Numbered from the stretch's first letter, positions 1 to 7,575 are shown. The stretch is DNA of 64,000 nt from Rheinheimera sp. A13L (GCF_000217935.1 NZ_AFHI01000008.1:1-64000), one strand, 5' to 3'. Numbers and translations are program-made. Notes: generated by a model from the sequence alone, not told the origin.

Positions 1-12
1 CGAATACCGGAC

Positions 13-88
13 GTTAACGCTTCAAGAAGGGGCGCGAACATGTGAGCTCGCCGCAACAGAAGGCCTCAAGTGACGCGGCTTGTTATGT
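13..88 (-). repeat. Integron attC site (end of cassette a)
   Basis: The site runs from a GTTAACG-type element to a GTTATG-type element and contains an imperfect palindrome between them (GGGGCGCG... and ...GACGCGGC). A near copy of both layout and sequence lies at 6242-6318, downstream of the second copy of the same cassette. That pairing of site and gene is what a mobile cassette should show. It is the leftmost attC visible, so the array may continue beyond the window. Confidence 0.7.
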
Positions 89-101
89 TTTATGCTGCAG
101 T

Positions 102-284
102 TCACAAACGATTACTCTTTGCTAAAGACTTTAGTAAGCGCCACTTTGTTACAAGGAAAAATGGCTGTAAAAAAACGAATGTAAACAACCAGACCTTAAA
201 CGAGACCCAAAGATCGTACTGAAACAAATGGATTACCCCTAAAAACAGACATAAAACAAAAGGGGGCATTTCAATCCAAATCAA
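102..284 (-). CDS. Small two-helix membrane protein, cassette a (shortened copy)
   Basis: This 60-residue frame encodes a protein with two hydrophobic stretches and a basic C-terminus (ending LAKSNRL). It is almost identical to the cassette gene at 6332-6547, and the whole cassettes are clearly two copies of one unit. In this copy a CAA codon of the longer version has become TAA, and the upstream GTG is lost. Only a TTG at 284 or the internal ATG at 269 can start it. Either the true start is internal in both copies or this copy is decaying. The function is unknown; proteins of this kind are common as integron cassettes. It lies between attC sites 13-88 and 327-401. Confidence 0.5.
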   Translation of the reverse strand: MIWIEMPPFVLCLFLGVIHLFQYDLWVSFKVWLFTFVFLQPFFLVTKWRLLKSLAKSNRL

Positions 285-326
285 AGCTTAGAAAAACTGT
301 TTGCTAAACAATTGCCCCTCTCAAAC

Positions 327-401
327 ATAACGATTACGCTAAGGGGCTGGCTTTTGCCTGTCCCCGCGAGTAAAACGTGAGACTTCAGCGCCTTGTTAGC
401 G
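327..401 (-). repeat. Integron attC site (end of cassette b)
   Basis: The site is bounded by ATAACG on the left and GTTAGCG on the right. Internal complementary blocks (AAGGGGCTGGC... against ...GCGCCTT) allow a folded hairpin. It lies immediately downstream of the stop of the 266-residue gene and upstream of cassette a, as expected for cassettes read on the minus strand. Confidence 0.75.
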
Positions 402-1202
402 CTACATGCGAGGCCCACCTGGGCCATCATTACGAGGTTCAGTCTTAACAGCAGGCCCAGGCTCGTTAGGTGTTGTCAGTCTTTCATAAAGATTTTTATT
501 TATAAATGAGTTATCGATCTTTGGCTCTAGGGTTTTCATTTTGGCAACCGCGGCATTTATAATAATTAATGGTCTATCTACGCCGTGTGACAATTTTTTT
601 ATTTCATCGACTGATTCTTTTCTAAAATCCAAATGCATGCCGAGTAAATTATTACCTAAAGATTTTACCCAGAGATCACCATAGTGGTGCAGCACTCGCC
701 CTGAATTTGATGCTAATTTAGCTTTTTCCAATTCGTCGACAAGTGCAGTTGGGACTGCAGAGGCACACGCTTTTTGCTCTTCAAGATCTACATCATAAAG
801 CAATACATTGCTAGCGTGTGTCTTTGAAATTATGTTGGCAAGTTGTTCTTGCTTGATTGATGTAAAACCTTTCGGGTTCCATTTGTCATCAAAAAACTGT
901 CTCTTAGCTTCGTAAAATGCAACTCCCTCAACAAAGCGGTCACTTGTAACCCAAACTTTTACTATTACTGCTATATCACCAAAACTTGTTTCCGGCGTGC
1001 CTTTTAGTTTAAAGCCTTCCCACCGTACTTTTTGAGCCTTGTCAATCCAATCTATTTCTAGGCCTAAGCTTTCAATGGCTTCCATGACTTTAGTCGTTAT
1101 ATGATTCTCATTCCATCCGCCGAGGTGCTGGCTATTGAAGCAACTAACTAGCGCTTCATTTATTTTGCTATTTGCCTCATTCAACCAGTCTTGATATTTC
1201 AT
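402..1202 (-). CDS. Cassette b protein with PD-(D/E)XK nuclease-like motif
   Basis: The protein is 266 residues from the ATG at 1202; a TTG at 1217 is the only longer option. I do not recognise the family. Residues 74-100 show an aspartate in a hydrophobic strand (GDIAV, D76), then 21 residues, then a YEAKR strand (E98, K100). That is the D-x(n)-E-x-K spacing of PD-(D/E)XK nucleases, and a Gln/Glu-rich helix follows (KQEQ, about 117-120). The last 25 residues are Pro/Gly-rich and look disordered. The gene is a complete integron cassette between attC 327-401 and attC 1236-1358. A nuclease or defence role is inference from the motif only. Confidence 0.7.
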   Translation of the reverse strand: MKYQDWLNEANSKINEALVSCFNSQHLGGWNENHITTKVMEAIESLGLEIDWIDKAQKVRWEGFKLKGTPETSFGDIAVIVKVWVTSDRFVEGVAFYEAKRQFFDDKWNPKGFTSIKQEQLANIISKTHASNVLLYDVDLEEQKACASAVPTALVDELEKAKLASNSGRVLHHYGDLWVKSLGNNLLGMHLDFRKESVDEIKKLSHGVDRPLIIINAAVAKMKTLEPKIDNSFINKNLYERLTTPNEPGPAVKTEPRNDGPGGPRM

Positions 1203-1235
1203 GTCAGCCTTATGCAATAGTTTGAGGGTGCTAAC

Positions 1236-1358
1236 CCTAACGCCAAGTTAACCGGCAGAACGGAGCCGGCCTGCCGGCGGAGTGGTTTGCAGCGGGGTGT
1301 AAAATTTGCGAAGCAAATGCCCCGCTGCAAACTGTCCGCGTTGAACGCCTGGTTAGGC
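1236..1358 (-). repeat. Long integron attC site (end of cassette c)
   Basis: The site is bounded by CCTAACGCC on the left and GGTTAGGC on the right. It is unusually long, about 120 bp, and folds strongly: GTTTGCAGCGGGG pairs with CCCCGCTGCAAAC, and ATTTGC pairs with GCAAAT at the tip. The stop codon of the 102-residue gene (1353-1355) lies inside the right core, which is typical of cassette genes. Confidence 0.8.
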
Positions 1359-1661
1359 ATTACGAACATCGCTAGAAAGCAGCTCTATCAGTTCTGCCCA
1401 AACCGGCTGAGACCAGTGAGATACATCGACATCTTTGAAAGCTATTTCGGCAGCCCTCAAAAACGTCACGAATTCGTCTTTAGGTGAATCGATAAGGCTA
1501 ATGAACATCATGCCTTCATGATCGTACGGACGATAGATATTTTCCATGAATGAAGAATCTCTATCGCGAAATCTTTTTCGAATCTCTTCAATGATGAATT
1601 CAAAGCCTCCGCTACTAAGCGGCACCCCGGTCTTTTCAGATATTAAAATTGTACCAGCCAT
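1353..1661 (-). CDS. Hypothetical 102-residue protein, cassette c
   Basis: I do not recognise this protein. It is soluble, mixed alpha/beta in appearance, with no signal peptide or membrane segment; the central part reads FIIEEIRKRF and the C-terminal part is helical (WAELIELLSS). It is the first cassette after the attI-like leader at 1669-1958: the ATG at 1661 follows the GTTAGGC core by only seven bases. This would be the best-placed cassette for expression from a leader promoter. Confidence 0.65.
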   Translation of the reverse strand: MAGTILISEKTGVPLSSGGFEFIIEEIRKRFRDRDSSFMENIYRPYDHEGMMFISLIDSPKDEFVTFLRAAEIAFKDVDVSHWSQPVWAELIELLSSDVRNA

Positions 1662-1668
1662 ACTAATT

Positions 1669-1958
1669 GCCTAACAATTTAATAGAAGGGTTTCTGCCCG
1701 CAAGTCGAACATTTTTACGCCTTCTTTCCTGAATTCAGCTCATACCACGCTAAAGCTAATGTACCTAAATTTCAATAGATTTTTCTGATATCACTAAATT
1801 TGCGTGCGAAAAAATTTATACAGGCAGTAAGCTAGCAGTTCTCGAATTTACTCAAGCTGGATAATTGGAAATTTATCCAGTGGTTTGGGCTAATAAATGG
1901 ACGGACTATATAGGGATTTAACACAACACCGAATTTCCGCTTTTGGCACAAAACAACT
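1669..1958 (-). other. attI-like integron leader, copy 1
   Basis: On the minus strand this stretch ends in GTTAGGC (1669-1675), the recombination core that precedes the first cassette. There is no second half-site or gene upstream, which is how attI differs from attC. The roughly 290 bp match the region 8139-8430 over nearly their whole length with scattered substitutions, and both copies sit directly before a first cassette. umuC ends about ten bases beyond the leader, where an integrase gene would normally begin. Calling it attI is inference from position and the shared core. Confidence 0.6.
1747..1775 (-). promoter_or_regulatory. Candidate cassette promoter in leader 1
   Basis: On the minus strand TTGAAA is followed after 17 bases by TAGCGT. 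The equivalent place in the second leader has TTGAAA, 17 bases and TAGTTT. The conserved spacing and orientation toward the cassettes fit a Pc-type promoter, although the -10 box is weak here. Confidence 0.35.
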
Positions 1959-1969
1959 CTAATTATCAG

Positions 1970-3247
1970 CTACCTGACTCTGGGTAGAGCATTCCAACTA
2001 GTGGTAAAAGCAGGCGACAACAGCTCTCGCTTCATTCCCCAGGACTGTTTGGTGCCTTTGCTAGCGAAGTACAGAGAGTTGGGCATTTGCTCGTTGATTT
2101 GGTCCATTAGCCCCATTAATGCAGAGTTACCCCGCACTGTGTCGCTGGTGGCGAATAAGTCTTGCTGGCATACACCATGGGCATAGAAGTCTGAAAGCAT
2201 GACTCCCGCCTTGGCATACCGAAAACCGTCTTTCCAAATGGCATCCAAAAGCTTACTGGCTGCATGCAGAAAATCGCGGGTATCGTCGGATGGGTAGCTT
2301 AGTTCTGCACTGCGGCTATTTGAGTAGTAAGGGTCTAGCTGATGATCACTAAAGGGGCTAGTTCTTAAAAAGACACTGATACGTTTCGCCTGGCAGCGCT
2401 CTTGCCTTAGTTTTTTACAGGCCCTATGCACGTATTCAGATATGGCTTCGTGCATTGCAGCCAGCTCTGTGACTCGCTCACCAAAGGCTCTTGAGCTGAC
2501 AATCTCTTTTTTTGTCGGCGGTATGTCTTCAAGCTCAATACAGGATTCACCGTTCAACTCCATCACTGTGCGTTCGACCACCACTGAAAATTGCTGGCGT
2601 ATCAGTTTTGTCGGTGCATCAGCCAAATCCAGTGCCGTATGAATACCCATCACTTCCAGCCGCTTAGTGAGCCTGCCACCAATACCCCACACTTCGTTGA
2701 CAGGCAATAAGGCCATCAACTTGCGTTGCCGTTCCTTACTGGTTAAGTCCACCACACCACCCGTTTTAGGCCATGATTTAGCGCCATGGTTAGCAAGCTT
2801 TGCCAAGGTCTTAGTTGGCGCTATCCCTACACAAACACTAATCCCTATCCACTGCTGAACACGCTGACGAATCTGATGACCAAAGTCTGTCAGGTTGAGT
2901 GCACTGGCTATCCCTGATAAATCCAGAAAAGCCTCGTCTATGCTATACACTTCAACAGCCGGAGCCATTTCTTCTAAAGTGCGCATCACCCGAGCTGACA
3001 TGTCGGCATAAAGTGCATAGTTAGACGAAAAAGCCACCACATTGTTTTTCTCTAACAGCTCCCTGATCTGAAACACCGGAACACCCATTTTTATGCCCAT
3101 AGCCTTGGCTTCTTTTGACCGAGCTACTACACACCCATCGTTATTAGACAGCACCACCACAGCGCGGTTAATCAAATCAGGGCGGAACAGCTTTTCGCAT
3201 GACGCATAAAAGTTGTTGCAGTCCACCAAAGCAAATACACGACTCAT
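1970..3247 (-). CDS. umuC: DNA polymerase V catalytic subunit UmuC
   Basis: This Y-family translesion polymerase is 425 residues, close to the E. coli length of 422. The N-terminal palm carries ALVDCNNFYASCE (metal-binding D9) and the YSIDEAFLDL motif with D104 and E105. A helix-hairpin-helix region (about 187-200, VNEVWGIGGRLTKRLE) and the little-finger domain follow. It forms an operon with umuD, whose stop lies one base upstream of this ATG. UmuC with processed UmuD bypasses lesions during the SOS response, at the cost of mutations. The gene lies between two integron cassette arrays, so this copy is probably accessory. No damage to the frame is visible. Confidence 0.95.
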   Translation of the reverse strand: MSRVFALVDCNNFYASCEKLFRPDLINRAVVVLSNNDGCVVARSKEAKAMGIKMGVPVFQIRELLEKNNVVAFSSNYALYADMSARVMRTLEEMAPAVEVYSIDEAFLDLSGIASALNLTDFGHQIRQRVQQWIGISVCVGIAPTKTLAKLANHGAKSWPKTGGVVDLTSKERQRKLMALLPVNEVWGIGGRLTKRLEVMGIHTALDLADAPTKLIRQQFSVVVERTVMELNGESCIELEDIPPTKKEIVSSRAFGERVTELAAMHEAISEYVHRACKKLRQERCQAKRISVFLRTSPFSDHQLDPYYSNSRSAELSYPSDDTRDFLHAASKLLDAIWKDGFRYAKAGVMLSDFYAHGVCQQDLFATSDTVRGNSALMGLMDQINEQMPNSLYFASKGTKQSWGMKRELLSPAFTTSWNALPRVR

Positions 3248-3248
3248 A

Positions 3249-3692
3249 CTACTGCGCTCTTTTTGAACGGGTCATCTGCCTGACAATGTTGGTGACTACA
3301 CCGAATAGTGCCAACTCAGCATCATCAGTAAAGGTGATAGGTGGGTAGGCTTTATTGCGTGGTATTAATTGCACTTCAGGCGTCAATGCCAGTTCTTTCA
3401 CTGTAAATTCGCCATTAACCTGAGCGATCACAATATCGCCATGCTGTGGTGTGACCGAGCGGTCTACCACCAGGATATCGTCAGGATGAATACCCGCATC
3501 AATCATTGAATCCCCTTCAACCCGAACAAAGTAGGTTGCTGCAGGTCGCTTAATGCAAAGCTCGTTTAAATCCAGCGTTTGCTCTACATAGTCCTGTGCA
3601 GGCGAAGGGAAGCCAGCAGGGATTTTGCTCTGGTATAGGGGAATGCTGTAGTGGGTAGTAGGTTCTGCGAACCCTATAAACTGAATTGTCAT
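3249..3692 (-). CDS. umuD: UmuD, self-cleaving subunit of DNA polymerase V
   Basis: This LexA-like S24 peptidase is 147 residues. The cleavage junction Ala26-Gly27 (KIPAGFPSP), the catalytic serine S62 (GDSMIDAG) and lysine K99 (FTVKEL) are all present. RecA-stimulated cleavage gives UmuD', which joins UmuC. The gene starts 13 bases downstream of a perfect-ended LexA box, so it should be repressed by LexA until DNA damage. It is followed directly by umuC. Confidence 0.95.
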   Translation of the reverse strand: MTIQFIGFAEPTTHYSIPLYQSKIPAGFPSPAQDYVEQTLDLNELCIKRPAATYFVRVEGDSMIDAGIHPDDILVVDRSVTPQHGDIVIAQVNGEFTVKELALTPEVQLIPRNKAYPPITFTDDAELALFGVVTNIVRQMTRSKRAQ

Positions 3693-3704
3693 AACACCAA
3701 AATA

Positions 3705-3720
3705 CTGTATATAAACACAG
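3705..3720 (-). promoter_or_regulatory. LexA box (SOS operator) of umuDC
   Basis: The 16-bp sequence CTGT-ATATAAAC-ACAG has the full CTGT/ACAG half-sites of the gammaproteobacterial LexA consensus with an AT-rich centre. It lies just upstream of umuD. The same class of site precedes lexA at 37136-37151 in this window. Confidence 0.9.
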
Positions 3721-4022
3721 TTAATGATCGCTGATTTTTACGGAATGTCAATCGTGGTTGCTAAGCCTTAGAAAAGCGAAGGCCGCCAACGTACACTTTG
3801 CCACTTCCTGCCAGAAAACAAAGGTTATCACTGACGGCCCACACTCATTGAGATTATTCAGATATTTATTAACTAATCAACGGATCCATCTCAACGCTCA
3901 TGAATCATGCAGTCAGTAAAATTCACTGCTTGCAGGTTCCGGCTGGCTTGGGGTTTTTACGTCAGCTCCTGTAAGGGAAGCATATTAATGTGGATTTAGC
4001 AGAGGTCTTAATTTTGTCGAGA
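3721..4022. other. Non-coding stretch between umuD promoter and the end of array 2
   Basis: About 300 bp with no convincing gene. The right part must contain the end of the split cassette gene's unit, but I could not find a clear attC there, only scattered TTAAC- and GTT-like words. The left part carries the umuDC promoter region. Confidence 0.5.
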
Positions 4023-4336
4023 TCAGAGATTGGAGTAAGCCAGGCATCGGTATAGGCCTGAAGAAACGTTAAACCCCGTAGTGAAATAATGTATAAAGGC
4101 TGGCATAGCTATCTCTCGGTGTTTATGCCAGTTTTTATCTAATCCCCGTAACAGTTGACTTTTTTGAGGGAAATACGCCAATACATATTTATTAAATATC
4201 TCATTTAGTAAATTAATAAGCTGAGTATTCTTCCCTTCATCCAAGGTTTTTGGTTCACTTGGTTCAGCTTGAATGCAAGCGATTCCAAGTAGATACATGC
4301 CCTGCCTTAAGGGGGAACTTAAGTGAACTTTATCTA

Positions 4337-5492
4337 AATAACTGTTCCGTTTAATAGATCACTTGCGGAAGGGAACTCAATGCGGTTTACGCGATCTGAT
4401 CAGTCGCCAAACAAAACCAAAGACACCAACCGCATTGAGTATGAATACGTTACCATTTTTTACACCACAGACGCTGTACCGCCTGAAAAAAATAGTGCAA
4501 TGGAACCCAAACAGGCCACTGGCTCGCAGAGCAAACGCCATTTTGTTGTGGGCTCAGGGGAAACCCAAAGCTGAGATTGCCAGATTGCTACAGGCTGCAA
4601 GATCCAGTGTAAATCGTTGGATTAAGTGGTATCTCGCTGATGACCTTGATGGGTTACAAGCAGATATGCCTGGGAAGAAAGTGCGTTTTCCACCGACATT
4701 TATCGGTGAGTTACTTAAGCTACTTATCAGTTTCAGGCCACAGAATTTTGGCTACCAGCGTTCACGCTGGAGCAGTGAATTGCTCAGTATCGTTATTCGT
4801 GAGGCGCTGAACATTGTGGTTCATAGCTCGACTATCCGGCGCTGGCTACCCAAGCACGGAATTGTCTGGCGACGTGCTGCACCGACATTGCAGATAAAAG
4901 ACCCGGATAAAGAGACAAAATTAGCAGCGATAAAACAGGCACTTGCAGCCTGTGACGCGGAAAATCCAGTCTTCTATGAAGATGAAGTGGATATCCATCT
5001 AAATCCGAAAATTGGTGCTGATTGGGGATTGCGGGGCCAACAACGCAAAGTCGTCACACCGGGACAGAACAAGAAACACTTCCTGGCAGGTGCGCTGCAC
5101 AGCAGTTCAGGCCAGGTGACCTATGTGGGCTCAACGTCTAAAAATACAGTGCTGTTTATCGACTTACTCAGAGCACTGCGCAGGCGCTACAGAAGTGCCA
5201 AAACCATTACGTTGATTGTTGATAACTACATCATTCACAAAAGTAAAATCGCAGAGAAATGGCTGAAGAATAACCCGAAATTCAAGCTCTTGTTTTTGCC
5301 TGTCTATAGCCCGTGGCACAACAAAATCGAGCTGCTGTGGCATTCGTTGCATGAAACCATCACCCGGAATCATACGTGCCGGTCGATGGATGAATTAATG
5401 GAACGGGTAGAGCATTTTATGGACACGGTTTCACCCTTCCCGGGTGGTGGGCATGGGAGCAAGCGGGTGTAGCATTATTAGGATCAGTTATT
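4337..5492 (+). mobile_element. IS630-family insertion sequence with TA duplication
   Basis: The ends AATAACTGTTCC (4337-4348) and its complement at 5481-5492 form terminal inverted repeats with one mismatch in twelve. They are flanked by TA at 4335-4336 and 5493-5494. The flanks read CTA on the left and TAG on the right, so the target was CTAG, a known preference of IS630-type elements that duplicate TA. The element is about 1156 bp and carries one transposase. Its host gene is restored in frame when the element is removed in silico, which confirms the borders. Confidence 0.9.
4441..5472 (+). CDS. IS630-family transposase
   Basis: The protein is 343 residues from the ATG at 4441. The N-terminus is a helix-turn-helix of the Homeodomain-like/winged type (NAILLWAQGKPKAEIARLL). 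The C-terminal half is a DDE domain: FYEDEVDI supplies the first acid, LIVDNYIIHKS the second, and YSPWHNKIELLWH the glutamate. These are the hallmark motifs of IS630/Tc1-mariner enzymes, which cut and paste at TA. No frameshift is visible, so it may be active. An upstream in-frame start at 4363 exists but lacks a better ribosome site. Confidence 0.92.
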   Translation: MNTLPFFTPQTLYRLKKIVQWNPNRPLARRANAILLWAQGKPKAEIARLLQAARSSVNRWIKWYLADDLDGLQADMPGKKVRFPPTFIGELLKLLISFRPQNFGYQRSRWSSELLSIVIREALNIVVHSSTIRRWLPKHGIVWRRAAPTLQIKDPDKETKLAAIKQALAACDAENPVFYEDEVDIHLNPKIGADWGLRGQQRKVVTPGQNKKHFLAGALHSSSGQVTYVGSTSKNTVLFIDLLRALRRRYRSAKTITLIVDNYIIHKSKIAEKWLKNNPKFKLLFLPVYSPWHNKIELLWHSLHETITRNHTCRSMDELMERVEHFMDTVSPFPGGGHGSKRV

Positions 5493-5654
5493 TAGTTGGT
5501 TGTGGTTAAACTTATGTTGTTGCATCCAGACAAAATTAACAAGACTTTCTAATGAAAGCTCTTGAGTAACTCTTTTTAACTTTGCAATTTGTGCCAACAA
5601 TTCTTTATGGAGAGTAGTATGCATAAATCCCTTTGATGACAGTATTCTTGGTAG

Positions 5655-5738
5655 GCCTAACGCCCGCAGCATGCGGGGCTTTGCAGTGATGGCGAAGCCG
5701 CAACGAAAAAGCCGTCGCTATGGCTGCGATTGTTAACT
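5655..5738 (-). repeat. Integron attC site (end of cassette g)
   Basis: The site is bounded by GCCTAACGCC on the left and GTTAACT on the right, with a foldable centre (GCAGC...GCTGC and AAGCCG...). The TAA stop of the cyclotransferase-like gene (5733-5735) lies inside the right core. On the minus strand the next cassette begins TTAGGCC, as cassettes do. Confidence 0.8.
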
Positions 5739-6227
5739 GTATATTGCACGTTCTTTTGCATCTCTTTCTGTATCAGGGTCTTCCTTGCTCTTTGTAGCTG
5801 ACAAGGTATCTAGGTAGTCTGCTGGAACCCCTGTTTCTTTCGCACCATATATAACGTGATATAGATACCAAGAGTAAGGCAGCAAAGAAGAATCCGTATT
5901 TGTTGCATAGTATGTAACAGCTTCTGCGGCATTGCCCTGAGCATCATTTACCAAGACCTGTTTTTGCTGATACCCATAACCCAATCCTTCAGCTCTATCG
6001 AGCGCGCCTTTATCGTAGTTTGATATTTCGAACAGTGCGCCAACTATATAATCACTGGGATTTCTGGTGAATAGCGCATCGCATTTCCCCGATCCATCTT
6101 TTTTACTCACCTTATGGAACCGGAGCGAATGTTCAGAAAGCTTAAACACACCTATTCGCACAGCACTTGGGACCCTTTCTTTAAGCCTTGGCAGTGACAT
6201 ATTTGATCCGTAAGCAAAATATTTCAC
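5733..6227 (-). CDS. Gamma-glutamylcyclotransferase-like (AIG2/GGCT fold) protein, cassette g
   Basis: The 164-residue protein begins FAYGSNMS, the substrate-binding YGSN loop of the GGCT/AIG2 fold. The acidic residue E80 in LDRAEGLG is at the place of the family's catalytic glutamate. Family members release 5-oxoproline from gamma-glutamyl peptides or amines, but the substrate cannot be read from sequence. It is a cassette between attC 5655-5738 and attC 6242-6318, soluble and without signal peptide. Confidence 0.85.
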   Translation of the reverse strand: MKYFAYGSNMSLPRLKERVPSAVRIGVFKLSEHSLRFHKVSKKDGSGKCDALFTRNPSDYIVGALFEISNYDKGALDRAEGLGYGYQQKQVLVNDAQGNAAEAVTYYATNTDSSLLPYSWYLYHVIYGAKETGVPADYLDTLSATKSKEDPDTERDAKERAIYS

Positions 6228-6241
6228 GGTGTCTCCATACA

Positions 6242-6318
6242 GTTAACGTCCCGCGCATGCGCGCGAACTTGTGAGCATCGCAGCAGCCGAAGGCTGCAAA
6301 TGGCGCGGCTTGTTATGT
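6242..6318 (-). repeat. Integron attC site (end of cassette f)
   Basis: The site runs from GTTAACG to GTTATG with a central palindrome (CGCGCATGCGCG and CAGCAGCC...GGCTGC). It resembles the attC at 13-88, which follows the other copy of the same cassette gene. Confidence 0.75.
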
Positions 6319-6331
6319 TTTATGGTGTAGC

Positions 6332-6547
6332 TCACAAACGATTACCCTTTGCTAAAGATTTTAACAAGCGCCACTTTGGTACAAGGAAGAATGGCTGTAA
6401 AAAAACGAATGTAAACAACCAGACCTTAAACGAGACCCAAAGATCGTACTGAAACAAATGGATTACGCCTAAAAATAGACATAAAACAAAAGGAGTCATT
6501 TCAATCCAAATCAAAGCTTGGAAAAACTGTTTGCTAAACAAAGGCAC
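6332..6547 (-). CDS. Small two-helix membrane protein, cassette f
   Basis: The 71-residue frame starts with GTG at 6547 and contains two hydrophobic segments (about 18-37 and 45-60) and a basic tail. Nearly the same sequence lies at 102-284. An internal TTG or ATG (the M of EMTPF) could be the real start, and no strong ribosome site separates these choices. No function is known to me. The cassette sits between attC 6242-6318 and attC 6557-6609. Confidence 0.55.
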   Translation of the reverse strand: MPLFSKQFFQALIWIEMTPFVLCLFLGVIHLFQYDLWVSFKVWLFTFVFLQPFFLVPKWRLLKSLAKGNRL

Positions 6548-6556
6548 CTCTCAAAC

Positions 6557-6609
6557 ATAACGCCCAAAGCAGCTGCGCGGTAGGCGTCGGCCGCCTTTGT
6601 TTGTTATAC
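6557..6609 (-). repeat. Short integron attC site (end of cassette e)
   Basis: The site is about 53 bp, bounded by ATAACG and GTTATAC, with AAAGCAGCTGCGCGG / GGCCGCCTTTG forming the imperfect stem. It follows the TIR gene's stop by only a few bases. Confidence 0.75.
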
Positions 6610-6613
6610 CAAT

Positions 6614-7483
6614 TTACATGTTGTAATACTTGGTTCCAAAGCTCACCGAAAGTGGAGCTCCGTCATACAAGCAGCTAGCAGTAACCTTTATTCTCTTTTT
6701 GTGATCATAATAAGTATGGAAATCAGTTTTTTTCCTAACGAGTTCTAATTCATGAACCCCTATACTTAAAGCGCCTAATAAAGCTTCACTGTTGAATTCT
6801 GTACTTTGAGAGTGTGGTGCAGTTTTCAATAAATCCACCTCAACGAAACTTACAAAATTTCCTTCACCCCAAAGAACCATTTTGCAATGTTCACTTTCAA
6901 CAATTATGTTCCGTGCTTCATTTGCTTTTACACCAACAACTTTTTCCACGTCAGGTATGGTCATGCCAAGATATTGATAAGGCCTATGGAATGGTGCCGA
7001 CATAATTGGCAAGCCGACCATATTTGCTGAGTCTAAAGATCGTCCTAAGCTAGAACCGTCTCTAGGTGATACAACATTTTTATTAAAAACTATACCCATA
7101 CTGGTAATAAGTCTTTTTAATTCAATGTTGTATGATCCAATTTTTGAAAAATTACTATATAGCTTACCTATCAAGAAACTAGGCAGCTCAACCTCTTCAA
7201 GAATTATGGGCAGTATTTTTATTTTTCCTGCAATCTGATAATTCATTGCAACGTCAAGTTCATTTTCTACCCAAGGTGCTTTAACTGAATTATTTGAAAG
7301 AATTACAGCAAAATAATCAACGTTATCAATCCCCTCTCTAATTTTTTGAATTAGGGAATCGCCAATCTTCATTTCCGCTTCATCTAACCAAACCCTAATT
7401 CCATGACTTTCAATATCAGAGGCCAGTCTTCTAACAAAATCCTTATCTTTGTGGTTATGGCTTAGAAATACACTAATGCTCAT
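6614..7483 (-). CDS. TIR-domain protein with an unrecognised C-terminal domain, cassette e
   Basis: The protein is 289 residues from the ATG at 7483, which follows an AAGGAG site by five bases; a GTG at 7489 is less well placed. Residues 1-115 are a TIR domain: SVFLSHNHKD at the start, VWLDEAEMKIGDSL (BB-loop region), and W71-V-E-N-E75, where the glutamate four residues after tryptophan matches the catalytic position of TIR NADases. Residues about 160-289 form a second domain I do not recognise (WGEGNFVSFVEVDL, then FHTYYDHKKRIKV). Bacterial TIR proteins often deplete NAD in phage defence; the role here is inference. It is an intact cassette between attC 6557-6609 and attC 7499-7575. Confidence 0.88.
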   Translation of the reverse strand: MSISVFLSHNHKDKDFVRRLASDIESHGIRVWLDEAEMKIGDSLIQKIREGIDNVDYFAVILSNNSVKAPWVENELDVAMNYQIAGKIKILPIILEEVELPSFLIGKLYSNFSKIGSYNIELKRLITSMGIVFNKNVVSPRDGSSLGRSLDSANMVGLPIMSAPFHRPYQYLGMTIPDVEKVVGVKANEARNIIVESEHCKMVLWGEGNFVSFVEVDLLKTAPHSQSTEFNSEALLGALSIGVHELELVRKKTDFHTYYDHKKRIKVTASCLYDGAPLSVSFGTKYYNM

Positions 7484-7498
7484 AGACACTCCTTATTG

Positions 7499-7575
7499 GT
7501 ATAACGCCTCAATAACCGGCGCAGCTTTGCTGCGTCCGGCGCCTGAAAGGCGCGTAGTTGATTGACTTGTTAGGA
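7499..7575 (-). repeat. Integron attC site (end of cassette d)
   Basis: The site is bounded by TATAACGCC and GTTAGGA. The centre is a strong palindrome (GGCGCAGC-TTTGCT-GCGTCC), and GGCGCC-TGAA-AGGCGC adds a second stem. The TAA stop of the 187-residue gene (7570-7572) lies in the right core. Confidence 0.85.

Larger units (their letters stand above)
4023..5624 (-). pseudogene. Cassette h gene, interrupted by the IS630-family element
   Basis: The 5' part (5624 to 5493) and the 3' part (4336 to 4023) of one minus-strand gene lie on either side of the insertion element. When the element and one TA are removed, the frame runs on without a shift: the ...HNQL end joins DKVHLSSPLRQG and then the MYLLGIACIQ segment. 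The start is placed at the ATG 5624 because an AAAGGGAT ribosome site precedes it and because upstream codons would run into attC. The restored protein would be about 147 residues, mostly helical, and I do not recognise it. The C-terminal residues may not be original, since no attC follows. Confidence 0.75.

Noticed and set aside
1287-1487. A plus-strand frame of 66 codons across attC c and cassette c
   Set aside because: It lies over a folded attC and antisense to a better cassette gene, and has no ribosome site.
4023-4298. A separate 91-residue gene starting at 4298
   Set aside because: The frame continues upstream across the insertion site and joins the 5' part exactly.
5484-5672. A separate 62-residue minus-strand gene next to the IS
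   Set aside because: It is the 5' part of the split cassette gene; its last codons lie in the insertion element and its first in attC g.
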